Shown in pieces: positions 28,566 through 36,396 of a DNA stretch of 36,396 nucleotides. Both the position numbers and the translations under genes were made by a program. This stretch comes from Oscillospiraceae bacterium (GTDB lineage Bacteria; Bacillota; Clostridia; Oscillospirales; Oscillospiraceae), in the NCBI GenBank assembly GCA_017624915.1, contig JAGAMC010000007.1, positions 1 through 36,396 of the forward strand, read 5' to 3'. The stretch's first letter is position 1, and each line of letters starts with the position of its first letter. The notes below the pieces were generated by a model. The model saw nothing but the letters and a program-made list of their open reading frames with translations. It was not told the DNA's origin and ran no database searches.

Positions 28566-29444
28566 ATGGACGATCGTATTGTATTGAAAATCAGATCCCG
28601 CCTGGGTGAAGGTATCTGGTGGGATGACCGCAGATCCGCCCTGTTTTGGGTGGACATCATGAAAAAGGAAGTGCACTGTCTGAAGGACGGCGCCGACCGG
28701 CTGCTGAAGACCTTTGACGATTTTGTCGGTTTCTGCGCCCCCTGCGAGGACGGCCGTCTGGTGGTTGGCTGCGGCAGAAACCTGCTGCTGTTTGATCCCG
28801 ACACACTGGACACTCAGGTGCTCCAGACCGTGGACGAGGACGAAACCAACAACCGCTTCAACGACGCCAAGTGCACCCCTGACGGACGGCTTCTGGCCGG
28901 CACCATGAACAACATTCTCAATGAAGAAGATGCCGATGATGCCAACACCGGCCGGCTCTACCTGATGGAAAGCGGAAAGGCCCCTATCCAGCTGATGGAT
29001 AAGCTCTCTGTTTCCAACGGCATTGCCTTTACCCAGGACTCCAAAACCGTCTACCATGTGGATACCTATTCCCAGACCATCTATACCTATGATTACGACA
29101 GCGCCACCGGCCTGCTGTCCAATCCCCGTGTGGCTGTAAAGGTGCCTGTGGAAAGCGGCAACCCCGACGGTTTCACCATCGCTGCGGACGGCACCCTGTT
29201 TGTGGCCCACTGGGCCGGCGGCGCCATCCGCCGCTATGACCCGGCCACCGGCGAGGAGCTTGCCAAGTGGGAGTTCCCGGCTGTTCACGTTACCTGCTGC
29301 TGCTTCGGCGGCGAGAATCTGGATGAGCTGTATGTCAATACCTCCAGCATCGACGCGCCCGAGGAGGAATACCCTCTGGCCGGCAGCATCTTTATGATCA
29401 AGCCCGGTGTCAAGGGCATGAAGGTCAACCGATTCAAACTTTAA
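28566..29444 (+). CDS. SMP-30/gluconolactonase family protein
   Basis: A 292-residue six-bladed beta-propeller of the SMP-30/regucalcin family. Metal ligands and motifs: LGEGIWW (residues 13-19, glutamate ligand), NNRFNDAKCTPDGRLLAGTM (asparagine ligand, about 97-116), VSNGIAFTQDSKTVYHVDT (asparagine ligand, about 148-166) and GNPDGFTIAADGTLFVAHW (aspartate ligand). Members open aldonolactones to sugar acids. GGAGGAG precedes ATG 28566, 74 bases after the isomerase. In the operon it implies that a lactone is an intermediate, that is, a sugar is oxidised at C1, but no sugar dehydrogenase gene is present here. Confidence 0.88.
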   Translation: MDDRIVLKIRSRLGEGIWWDDRRSALFWVDIMKKEVHCLKDGADRLLKTFDDFVGFCAPCEDGRLVVGCGRNLLLFDPDTLDTQVLQTVDEDETNNRFNDAKCTPDGRLLAGTMNNILNEEDADDANTGRLYLMESGKAPIQLMDKLSVSNGIAFTQDSKTVYHVDTYSQTIYTYDYDSATGLLSNPRVAVKVPVESGNPDGFTIAADGTLFVAHWAGGAIRRYDPATGEELAKWEFPAVHVTCCCFGGENLDELYVNTSSIDAPEEEYPLAGSIFMIKPGVKGMKVNRFKL

Positions 29445-29541
29445 CAGCAACCTTTATTACCGGCACTGCCCTCCCCACAGCGGGAGGCTTTGAGTTGGGC
29501 AAGTCACCCAAAATCAACAACAACTAAAAGAGGTGTAAATT

Positions 29542-30849
29542 ATGGCAAAACTGGCTATTAACGGCGGCGAGAAGGCCAACCCTCAGGGTCACATCAAGTA
29601 TCCTCAGATCACTCAGGCTGACCGCGATGCCGTCAACCGCGTTCTGGACCGTCAGGTCTTCTGGGGTCTGAACGGTCCCGAGATCACCGGTCTGGAGAAG
29701 GAGTGGGCCGAGTTCGTAGGCTCCAAGTATGCCCTGAGCTGCAACAGCGGCACCGCCGGCCTGCACATGGCTCTGGCCGCCGTGGGCATCAAGCCCGGCG
29801 ACGAGGTGATCACCGCCTCCCTGACCTTCGTGGCCAGCGCTCTGTGCGCTCTGCAGCACAACGCCATCCCCGTGTTCTGCGATGTTGATCCCAGAACCTT
29901 CAACATGGACGTCAAGAAGCTGGAGTCCAAGATTACCGAGAAGACCAAGGCCATCATCCCCGTCGACCTGCACGGTATGCCCTGCGACTACGACGAGATC
30001 AACGCCCTGGCCAAGAAGTACAATCTGAAGGTCATTGCTGACTCCTGCCAGTCTCACGGCGCCACCTATAAGGGCCGCAACGTGGGTACTCTGGCCGACA
30101 TCAGCGTGTTCAGCCTGAACGGTCTGAAGAACCTGGAGTGCGGCGACGGCGGTCTGATGAACACCGACAATCTGGAGTACTATGAGCGCGCCAACCAGCT
30201 GCGCGTCTTCGGCGAGAAGCTGCAGGCCGGTGTGCCCCGCGACTACAACAGCTACGAGATCGGCTGGTGCTACCGTATGCTGGAGATGCCTGCGGCCTAT
30301 GCCCGCTCCAAGCTGACCCACCTGGCTGACGACAACGCCATCCGTCAGGCCAACGCCAAGCGTCTGACCGAGGGCCTGCAGGGTCTGACCGGTCTGATCA
30401 CCCCCTATGTCCCCGAGGATCGCACCAGCGTGTGGCACTACTACCGCATCCGCTTCGATCCCAAGGCTCTGGGCATCAACATGGATCCCAACGAGTTCCG
30501 CGCCCGCATCCAGAAGGCTCTGATCGCCGAGGGCTGCGAGGCCAAGCGTTGGCAGACCCGCCCCGTGCAGCTGCAGGGTCTGTTCCAGACCAAGACCGGC
30601 TACGGTTACGGCTGCCCCTGGACCTGCCCCTACGGCAGCGGCAAGCCCGTCCACTACGGCGAGGAGGATTACGCTGTCACCAAGCAGATCCTGGAGGACT
30701 CCATCGTATTCTACGATCCCCTGTATCCGCCCAATGGTCCCGAGGTCATCGACCGCTACATCGCGGCCTTTAAGAAGATCTGGGAGAACATGGACGAGGT
30801 CCTGGACTTCGAGATCGACATGAACGATCCCACCATCAACTCTCTGTAA
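29542..30849 (+). CDS. DegT/DnrJ/EryC1/StrS-family PLP aminotransferase
   Basis: A 435-residue aminotransferase of the sugar/cyclitol class. CNSGTAGLHMAL (67-78) is the phosphate-binding segment, VIADSCQSHGA (164-174) holds the PLP-ring aspartate (Asp167), and SLNGLKNLECGDGG (191-204) has the Schiff-base Lys196. The family usually transfers an amino group between glutamate or glutamine and keto-sugars or ketocyclitols. In a catabolic operon it may run in the deaminating direction on an amino sugar. GAGGTG precedes the ATG; the 97-base gap from the lactonase holds only a weak hairpin. Last gene of the operon, with a strong terminator after it and codon use like the first two genes. Confidence 0.87.
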   Translation: MAKLAINGGEKANPQGHIKYPQITQADRDAVNRVLDRQVFWGLNGPEITGLEKEWAEFVGSKYALSCNSGTAGLHMALAAVGIKPGDEVITASLTFVASALCALQHNAIPVFCDVDPRTFNMDVKKLESKITEKTKAIIPVDLHGMPCDYDEINALAKKYNLKVIADSCQSHGATYKGRNVGTLADISVFSLNGLKNLECGDGGLMNTDNLEYYERANQLRVFGEKLQAGVPRDYNSYEIGWCYRMLEMPAAYARSKLTHLADDNAIRQANAKRLTEGLQGLTGLITPYVPEDRTSVWHYYRIRFDPKALGINMDPNEFRARIQKALIAEGCEAKRWQTRPVQLQGLFQTKTGYGYGCPWTCPYGSGKPVHYGEEDYAVTKQILEDSIVFYDPLYPPNGPEVIDRYIAAFKKIWENMDEVLDFEIDMNDPTINSL

Positions 30850-30871
30850 GTCTGACCATCATGCATCAGAC

Positions 30872-30906
30872 GAGCGGCAGGTGCTTTGCACCTGCCGCTC
30901 TTTTTT
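30872..30906 (+). terminator. Terminator of the catabolic operon
   Basis: GAGCGGCAGGTG and CACCTGCCGCTC pair around CTTTG, followed by TTTTTT. Confidence 0.93.
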
Positions 30907-30979
30907 GTGCTCCCTCTTCCCTCCAACAGCTTTGGGCATTTTTTACAGAATATTTTGGTTATTTTTGGGCGTTTCTCCA

Positions 30980-31008
30980 TTGATTTATTTGTGTGGCGGG
31001 TTTATCGT
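30980..31008 (+). promoter_or_regulatory. Possible promoter of the ABC exporter operon
   Basis: TTGATT (30980-30985), 17 bases, TATCGT (31003-31008), 34 bases before the first ABC gene. The -10 match is only fair. Confidence 0.45.
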
Positions 31009-31041
31009 ATTAGTATGAAAAACGCAGAAAGGAGGCCAGCT

Positions 31042-32766
31042 ATGAAGACCGTTCTGACCTATCTCAAACCCCTGATCCCGCGAATGCTTCTGGGCATTTC
31101 CGGCAAGTTCATGGGTACTATGGCGGAGCTGTTCCTGCCTCTTATCCTCAGCCATGTCCTCAAAGATGTGGTGGCCCGCAAAAGCCTGTCCGACATTCTT
31201 TACTGGGGCCTGATCATGACCGGCTGTGCCGTGGTGGCAATGGTGTGCCACACCATCGGAAACCGCACCGGCGCAAAGGTCAGCCGGAACTTTGTGGAAA
31301 AGCTGCGGGGTGATCTGTTCCACCGCACCATGCGCCTGTCCGCAGCCCAGACCGACCGGTTCACCATCCCCTCCCTGGAATCCCGGATCACCACCGACAC
31401 CTATAATGTCTATAACTTTGTCATGATGATGCTGCGGGCCGGTGTCCGCGCCCCCCTGCTGCTGCTGGGCGGTATTTTCATCACCATGTTCATGGACCGC
31501 TATCTTGCCACGGTCATGCTGGCGGTGATGCCGATCCTGTTCATCCTTGTGCTGACCATCTCCCGCAAGGGTGTTCCTCTGTATTCCAAGGTTCAGAAGT
31601 CCGTGGACGGCATGATCCGTGTGGTGCGCGAGGATACCCAGGGTATCCGGGTCATCAAGGCCCTTTCCAAAACCGACTACGAGCACCGCCGCTACGACGC
31701 CGTAAACCGCAGCCTTGTTGCCGATGAAAAGCGCGCCGGCATCACCATGGGTCTTGTCAATCCCATCATGACCGCCCTGATGAACGGCGGCATCGTGGCT
31801 GTTGTGGCCCTGAGCGCCGGCCGGGTGGCCGCAGGCCAGTCCGACCCCGAGACCGTGATCGCCTTCATGCAGTACTTCACCCTGATCTCCATGGCCATGA
31901 TGGCGGTCACCCGCATGTTCGTCATGTACACCAAGTGCGCCGCCTCCGCCGCCCGCATCACCCAGGTGCTGGAAGCCCCCGAAGATCTGGTGGTGCAGAG
32001 CACACAGGACTATCCCGACAAGCAGCCTGACGCCCACATTGAGTTTGACCACGTAAGCTTTTCCTACCTGTCCCACCGGAACAATCTGCAGGATATCAGC
32101 TTTTCCCTGCCCCGGGGCGGCTCTCTGGGCATCATCGGTGCCACCGGCAGCGGAAAGTCCACGTTGGTCCGGCTGCTCATGCGCTTTTACGACACGGACT
32201 CCGGCTCCATCCGCATCAACGGTCGGGATGTGCGCACCATTCCCAACGACGAGCGCTGCGCCATGTTCGGTCTGTCCCTTCAGCACGACTTTCTGTACGC
32301 CGACACCATTGCCGAAAACATCCGTTTCGGCCGCGACCTGACCCGGGAGCAGATCGTTCAGGCCGCCGTCACCGCTCAGGCCCACGACTTCATCTCCGCC
32401 TTCCCCGACGGCTACGAACATATGCTGGCCCAAAAGGCTACCAACATCTCCGGCGGCCAGAAACAGCGTCTGCTCATCGCCCGTGCCGTAGCTGCCAAGC
32501 CCGACATTCTGGTGCTGGATGACAGCTCCTCCGCCCTGGACTACAAGACGGACGCCGCCCTGCGTCAGGCCCTTGCCCGGGATATGAAGGGAACTACCGT
32601 TATCACAGTAGCCCAGCGTGTCAGTTCCGTAAAAAATTGCGACCTGATCCTTGTTCTGGATGAGGGCCGCGTCATTGGCTCCGGCAGCCATGAACATTTG
32701 CTGGCTACCTGTCCGGAGTATCAGGAAATCAGCCAGTCCCAGATGGGAGGTGCTTTCGTTGAGTAA
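31042..32766 (+). CDS. ABC exporter subunit with degenerate Walker B and H-loop (heterodimer half 1)
   Basis: A 574-residue half-transporter: six membrane helices (residues 1-300) and a C-terminal ABC domain. Walker A is GATGSGKST (366-374) and the signature ISGGQ (469-473) is intact, but Walker B ends LVLDDSSSALD with Asp494 where a catalytic glutamate is expected, and the switch histidine is Gln525 (VAQRVSS). This is the pattern of the non-catalytic side of type IV heterodimeric exporters such as TM287/288 or BmrCD. ATG 31042 has AAAGGAGG upstream; the frame from 30886 includes untranslated leader. It overlaps the partner gene by 8 bases. The substrate is unknown; drug or lipid export is typical. 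Confidence 0.9.
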   Translation: MKTVLTYLKPLIPRMLLGISGKFMGTMAELFLPLILSHVLKDVVARKSLSDILYWGLIMTGCAVVAMVCHTIGNRTGAKVSRNFVEKLRGDLFHRTMRLSAAQTDRFTIPSLESRITTDTYNVYNFVMMMLRAGVRAPLLLLGGIFITMFMDRYLATVMLAVMPILFILVLTISRKGVPLYSKVQKSVDGMIRVVREDTQGIRVIKALSKTDYEHRRYDAVNRSLVADEKRAGITMGLVNPIMTALMNGGIVAVVALSAGRVAAGQSDPETVIAFMQYFTLISMAMMAVTRMFVMYTKCAASAARITQVLEAPEDLVVQSTQDYPDKQPDAHIEFDHVSFSYLSHRNNLQDISFSLPRGGSLGIIGATGSGKSTLVRLLMRFYDTDSGSIRINGRDVRTIPNDERCAMFGLSLQHDFLYADTIAENIRFGRDLTREQIVQAAVTAQAHDFISAFPDGYEHMLAQKATNISGGQKQRLLIARAVAAKPDILVLDDSSSALDYKTDAALRQALARDMKGTTVITVAQRVSSVKNCDLILVLDEGRVIGSGSHEHLLATCPEYQEISQSQMGGAFVE

Positions 32767-34609
32767 AGGTTTCGGCGGTCCCGGCGGCCGCGGCGGCGGC
32801 ATGCCGGACACCAACCGCCCCACTTATCAAAAGCTCAGCGGCAAGCGGGCCAGAGGCGTGGCCCTGCGTCTGGGCACTTACATTCTGCAGCGCTGGCCCC
32901 TGTTCCTGCTGGCTCTGGCTCTTACCCTGTTCTCCAACCAGCTGGCCCTCATGGGTCCCAGCTTTTCCGGCAAGGCCATCGATGCCATCTCAAGCCCTCT
33001 GGGCGTGCAGTTCGATGTGGTGGAGGAAAATGTGGTAAAGATGCTGGGGTGCTACCTGTTCTCCGCTGTTCTGAGCTACATTCTCTCCGTGCTTATGATC
33101 CACATCAGCCAGTCCATCGTATACTCCATGCGCAAGCAGCTGTTTGAAAAGCTGACCGGCCTGCCCGTGGGCTACTTCGACACCCACGCCACCGGCGACA
33201 TCATCAGCCACATCTCCTATGACATTGACACCATCAACACCTCCCTGTCCCATGATCTGGTCATGATCATGAGCAGCCTGTACACCGTCATCGGCTCTCT
33301 GGTCTTCATGTGGCGGATCTCCAAGCCCATGATCCTCATCTTCCTGTTTACCGTTCCCGCCTCCATCCTGTTTGGCCGGTGGCGGGCCACCCGGGTGCGG
33401 CCCCTGTTCCGCGCCCGTGTGAAGAAGCTGGGCGGCTTGAACGGCTATGCCGAGGAGATGCTGTCCGGCTGCCGCACCATCCGTGCATACGGGCGGGAGG
33501 GCGAGATCGGTGACCGCTTTGACGAGCGCAACAAAGACACCATGGACTCCTACTACGCCGCCGAGCATTTTGGCGCGCTGATGTTCCCCGGCATGACCCT
33601 GATCACCAACCTGTCCCTGACTATGATCACGATCTTTGGCGGAATCCTGTATATGCTCTCTCAGAACGGCACCATTGCCGAGGCGTCCATTTTCTTCATC
33701 ACTCTGGGCGGCGTGGCCCAGTTCGTCCAATACTCACGCAAGTTTGCAAACCCCATCAGCGAGTTTGCCAACATCATCAACGAACTGCAGTCCGCCTTCT
33801 CTGCCGCCGAGCGCGTGTTTCGCATCATTGACGAGGATCCCGAGACCCCTGACGCCCCCGATGCCGTTGCCCTCTCCCATGTGAAGGGTCAGGTGGACAT
33901 CGACCACGTGGATTTCGGCTATACCCCTGAAAAGCAGATCCTCCATGATGTGACCATCTGCGCTCAGCCGGGCAAAACCTTCGCCATCGTCGGCCCTACC
34001 GGCACCGGCAAGACCACCATTATCAACCTGCTCATGCGCTTCTATGACGTGAATGACGGTGCTATCTACATCGATGGCAGCGAGATCAGGCAGGTCACCC
34101 GCAACTCCCTGCGCGGTTCCTACACCATGGTGCTGCAGGACACCTGGCTGTTCCATGGCACAGTCTTTGACAACATCGCCTACGGCAGGGAAGGCGCTAC
34201 CCGGGACGAGGTCATCGCCGCGGCTAAGGCCGCCCGCATCCACAGCTATATCGAAACCCTCCCTGACGGTTATGACACCATCCTGTCTGACGAAGGCATC
34301 AATATTTCAAAGGGTCAGCGCCAGCTGATCACCATTGCCCGGGCCATGCTCAGCGATTCCAGCATGCTCATTCTGGACGAGGCCACCTCTAACGTGGACT
34401 CCCGCACCGAGCTGAAGATCCAGGAGGCTCTGAATCAGCTGATGGAGGGACGCACCTGCTTCGTCATTGCCCACCGGCTGTCAACCATCAAAAACGCCGA
34501 CTGCATCCTCGTGCTGCAAAACGGCGCGGTCACCGAACAGGGCACCCACGATGAGTTGATCGCCAAAGGCGGCTTTTACGCCACCCTTTACAATTCTCAG
34601 TTCTCCTGA
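32759..34609 (+). CDS. ABC exporter subunit with consensus Walker B (heterodimer half 2, TTG start)
   Basis: A 616-residue half-transporter, with a glycine-rich cytoplasmic N-terminus (MSKGFGGPGGRGGG), six membrane helices (about 35-330) and an ABC domain. Walker A GPTGTGKT (412-419), Walker B LILDEAT with Glu541, and H-loop His572 are intact; the signature is ISKGQ (516-520), with lysine for the usual glycine. Together with half 1 this makes one consensus ATP site (this Walker B with the partner's ISGGQ) and one degenerate site. The start is TTG 32759: GGGAGG is 8 bases upstream inside the end of half 1, and the longer frame to 32651 overlaps half 1. Confidence 0.9.
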   Translation: MSKGFGGPGGRGGGMPDTNRPTYQKLSGKRARGVALRLGTYILQRWPLFLLALALTLFSNQLALMGPSFSGKAIDAISSPLGVQFDVVEENVVKMLGCYLFSAVLSYILSVLMIHISQSIVYSMRKQLFEKLTGLPVGYFDTHATGDIISHISYDIDTINTSLSHDLVMIMSSLYTVIGSLVFMWRISKPMILIFLFTVPASILFGRWRATRVRPLFRARVKKLGGLNGYAEEMLSGCRTIRAYGREGEIGDRFDERNKDTMDSYYAAEHFGALMFPGMTLITNLSLTMITIFGGILYMLSQNGTIAEASIFFITLGGVAQFVQYSRKFANPISEFANIINELQSAFSAAERVFRIIDEDPETPDAPDAVALSHVKGQVDIDHVDFGYTPEKQILHDVTICAQPGKTFAIVGPTGTGKTTIINLLMRFYDVNDGAIYIDGSEIRQVTRNSLRGSYTMVLQDTWLFHGTVFDNIAYGREGATRDEVIAAAKAARIHSYIETLPDGYDTILSDEGINISKGQRQLITIARAMLSDSSMLILDEATSNVDSRTELKIQEALNQLMEGRTCFVIAHRLSTIKNADCILVLQNGAVTEQGTHDELIAKGGFYATLYNSQFS

Positions 34610-34617
34610 TATGCAAG

Positions 34618-34652
34618 AAAAGGTGTGCATCCATTGGATGCACACCTTTTTT
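34618..34652. terminator. Bidirectional terminator after the ABC exporter
   Basis: AAAAGGTGTGCATCC and GGATGCACACCTTTT form a 15-bp stem with T-runs on both sides; it ends the ABC operon and the opposing XRE gene, whose stop codon abuts the stem. Confidence 0.9.
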
Positions 34653-34875
34653 ATTGTTCTGTTTTTCTTGGATACGATGTCTTCTCGTCCGTCAGTCCGG
34701 CAAGATAGTCCATGCTTGTATCCAGTGCCACCGCCAGTCGACGGCACTGCTCAAAGGTCATATATCGTTTCCCGGCCTCCAACTTGGAATAATCGCTCTG
34801 ATCGATGCCGGTCAGCATCTGCATCTTGACCTGGGTATATCCCCTGTCCCGCCGCAATTCTTTCAATCGCGTCAT
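34651..34875 (-). CDS. Small XRE-type helix-turn-helix regulator overlapping obgE
   Basis: A 74-residue protein that is almost all a helix-turn-helix domain: MTRLKELRRDRGYTQVKMQMLTG, then DQSDYSKLEAGKRYMTFEQCRRLAVALDTSMDYLAG (about 24-60). Its ATG overlaps the obgE stop as ATGA (34872-34875), so it is translated from the obgE transcript by coupling. The short tail (TDEKTSYPRKTEQ) has no effector domain. The target is unknown; it could regulate the rplU-rpmA-obgE unit or a distant gene. Convergent with the ABC exporter across a shared terminator. Confidence 0.85.
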   Translation of the reverse strand: MTRLKELRRDRGYTQVKMQMLTGIDQSDYSKLEAGKRYMTFEQCRRLAVALDTSMDYLAGLTDEKTSYPRKTEQ

Positions 34876-36152
34876 TTCTGATATTCAAATTCCAGATCAT
34901 ACAGGGAGACAATGTCGCCGTCCCGGATGCCCATTTCCTCCAGCTTGTCAAACAGGCCCGACTCGCGCAGTTGGCGGTCGAACCAGTTGCGGGACTCGTA
35001 GTCGCCAAAGTTGACGTTGGCGATGAGGCGCTGCAGCCATGGGGCTTCGATGACCCAGGTGTCGTCATACTGCTCAATGGACACCTCGCCGGTGGTATCC
35101 ACCTCAGGCGGGCGCTGGACATAGGTGGCTTCATACACCGTAACGGGGGGCAGCTGGGCAAGCTCCTGAGCCGCCTTTTTCACCAGCTCCCGGGTGCCCT
35201 GATGGGCCGCCGCGGACAGCTCAAAGAACTCCATTCCCTTCCCCTCCACATGGGTACGCAGCCGCTCCAGAAGTTTCGGATCGGTCATAATGTCCACCTT
35301 GTTGGCCGCCACGATCATCTTGCGGGCGGCAAGTTCGGGAGAATACTGGGCAAGTTCCGCGTTGATGGCCTCGAAATCCTCTACAGGGTCCCGGCCCTCG
35401 CTGCCCGACACGTCCACCACGTGGATGAGCAGGCGGCAGCGGTCGATGTGGCGCAGGAAGTCGTGGCCAAGGCCGGCGCCTTCTGCCGCCCCCTCGATGA
35501 TACCGGGGATGTCGGCCATGACGAAGGACACGCCCTCCTCCACGTAGACCACGCCCAGATTGGGGAACAGGGTGGTAAAGTGGTAGTTGGCGATCTTGGG
35601 CTGTGCCCGGCTGACCACGCTGAGCAGGGTGGATTTGCCCACGTTGGGGAAACCCACCAGTCCTACGTCCGCCAGCAGCTTCAGCTCCAGCACCACCTCT
35701 CGGTTCTCCCCGGGCAGGCCCGCCTTGGCAAAGCGGGGCACCTGACGGGTGGGGGTGGCAAAGTGCTGGTTTCCCCAGCCGCCCCGGCCGCCCCGGCACA
35801 GGACAAAGGGTGTGGGGTCGGACATATCGTGGATGATCTCGTTGGTCTGGGCGTCACGGATGACCGTGCCCCGGGGCACTTTCAGCACAAGGTCCTCGCC
35901 GTCCCGGCCGGTGCAGCGCTTGCCCGCGCCGTCCATGCCGTTTTTGGCCACATACTTGCGCTTGTAGCGAAAGTCCATCAGGGTGGACATGTGGTCATCG
36001 ATGGTGACCACCACGTTGCCGCCCCGGCCGCCGTCTCCGCCGTCCGGGCCGCCGTTGGCCACGTACTTTTCCCGATGGAAGGAGACCACGCCGTTTCCTC
36101 CGTTGCCGGAACGCACGGTGATCTTCGCGGTATCTACAAAGGGTGCTGCCAT
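34872..36152 (-). CDS. obgE: Obg family GTPase
   Basis: A 426-residue Obg. The N-terminal glycine-rich Obg fold (SGNGGNG, GGPDGGDGGRGGNV) covers about residues 1-158; the G domain has GFPNVGKS (G1), DIPG (G3), NKVD (G4) and SAA (G5); the C-terminal OCT domain (about 355-426) ends LYDLEFEY. It is essential for 50S assembly and links ribosome biogenesis to (p)ppGpp and, in Bacillus, to Spo0A/sigma-B signalling. ATG 36152 has GGAGG upstream; the frame from 36167 includes the ribosome site. Downstream of rpmA as usual, and overlapping the XRE gene by 4 bases. Confidence 0.97.
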   Translation of the reverse strand: MAAPFVDTAKITVRSGNGGNGVVSFHREKYVANGGPDGGDGGRGGNVVVTIDDHMSTLMDFRYKRKYVAKNGMDGAGKRCTGRDGEDLVLKVPRGTVIRDAQTNEIIHDMSDPTPFVLCRGGRGGWGNQHFATPTRQVPRFAKAGLPGENREVVLELKLLADVGLVGFPNVGKSTLLSVVSRAQPKIANYHFTTLFPNLGVVYVEEGVSFVMADIPGIIEGAAEGAGLGHDFLRHIDRCRLLIHVVDVSGSEGRDPVEDFEAINAELAQYSPELAARKMIVAANKVDIMTDPKLLERLRTHVEGKGMEFFELSAAAHQGTRELVKKAAQELAQLPPVTVYEATYVQRPPEVDTTGEVSIEQYDDTWVIEAPWLQRLIANVNFGDYESRNWFDRQLRESGLFDKLEEMGIRDGDIVSLYDLEFEYQK

Positions 36153-36191
36153 TATGAGCACCTCCATTTCTCATAAATCAGGAATTGTGAC

Positions 36192-36228
36192 AAAATAAGC
36201 CGCAAACGACATACGTTTGCGGCTTATT
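36192..36228 (-). terminator. Attenuator/terminator hairpin between rpmA and obgE
   Basis: AATAAGCCGCAAACG (36194-36208) and CGTTTGCGGCTTATT (36214-36228) form a 15-bp stem; on the minus strand TTTTG follows. It likely reduces readthrough from the ribosomal protein genes into obgE. Confidence 0.8.
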
Positions 36229-36239
36229 CGTTCAGCAGA

Positions 36240-36396
36240 TTACTGAGCGATCTCCACAATGGAGACCTGCTTGCGGTCCTTGCCAAGGCGCTCGAACTTG
36301 ACCTTGCCGTCCTTCAGGGCGAACAGGGTGTCGTCGCTGCCCTTGCCCACGTTCACACCGGGGTGGATGTGGGTGCCGCGCTGACGGACCAGAATG
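36240..36396 (-). CDS. rpmA: 50S ribosomal protein L27, C-terminal part (5' end outside window)
   Basis: Reading the minus strand from the window edge gives [25 protein letters not shown]..., then [16 protein letters not shown] and VEIAQ before TAA (36242-36240). This is the standard L27 sequence after its N-terminal tail; RQRGT and HPG are conserved. L27 lies near the peptidyl-transferase centre. The rpmA-obgE order is conserved in Firmicutes. Confidence 0.95.
   Translation of the reverse strand, partial: ILVRQRGTHIHPGVNVGKGSDDTLFALKDGKVKFERLGKDRKQVSIVEIAQ

Noticed and set aside
1-36396. CRISPR arrays, rRNA genes, insertion sequences
   Set aside because: No regularly spaced repeats, rRNA signatures or transposase frames were found on reading both strands.

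Overview
The window looks like chromosome of a spore-forming, strictly anaerobic gut-type Clostridia, most likely Oscillospiraceae/Ruminococcaceae-like (the Flavonifractor/Intestinimonas/Lawsonibacter neighbourhood is my guess from gene content and GC-rich coding; no search was run). Support: a Firmicutes infB-rbfA-nrnA-truB-ribF run, spoIIE, a ferredoxin-type [FeFe] hydrogenase, strong AGGAGG ribosome sites and several TTG/GTG starts. No rRNA, CRISPR array, transposase or integrase is visible.

Layout. 1-4320: translation/RNA/flavin operon (infB 3' part, rbfA, nrnA, truB, ribF), followed by two membrane proteins (DUF1576 family, AI-2E family). 6926-12396: minus-strand hydrogenase, spoIIE and a MATE exporter. 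12575-12805: tRNA-Thr and tRNA-Tyr with their own promoter. 12812-16232: a strikingly AT-rich island holding a small ribbon-helix-helix regulator with a dyad operator over its own promoter, a PD-(D/E)XK nuclease, a BcgI-like N6-adenine methylase-type subunit, and a two-domain specificity subunit; the island is bracketed by inverted repeats. 16396-17778: HAD hydrolase and ZIP transporter. 17847-19860: a divergent regulatory locus (XRE repressor plus ImmA/IrrE-like protease facing a zinc-ribbon/coiled-coil/sigma-region-4 operon) with three phased palindromic operators between them. 19895-23861: GNAT acetyltransferase, DEAD-box helicase, ABC-F ATPase. 24038-30849: an IclR regulator and a five-gene catabolic operon (CoA-acylating aldehyde dehydrogenase, transaldolase-like, TIM-barrel isomerase, SMP-30 lactonase, DegT aminotransferase) behind a consensus promoter with a 25-bp perfect dyad. 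31042-34609: a heterodimeric ABC exporter. 34651-36396: XRE regulator overlapping obgE, then the 3' part of rpmA.

The best candidates for something undescribed are: (1) the island restriction-like system, whose methylase subunit keeps the SAM-binding motif but has no (N/D/S)PP(Y/F/W) catalytic motif, the segment that should carry it being replaced by a coiled coil; (2) the XRE/ImmA switch with helically phased operators controlling a sigma-like protein of unknown target; (3) the IclR-controlled operon, whose enzyme set matches no complete pathway I know.
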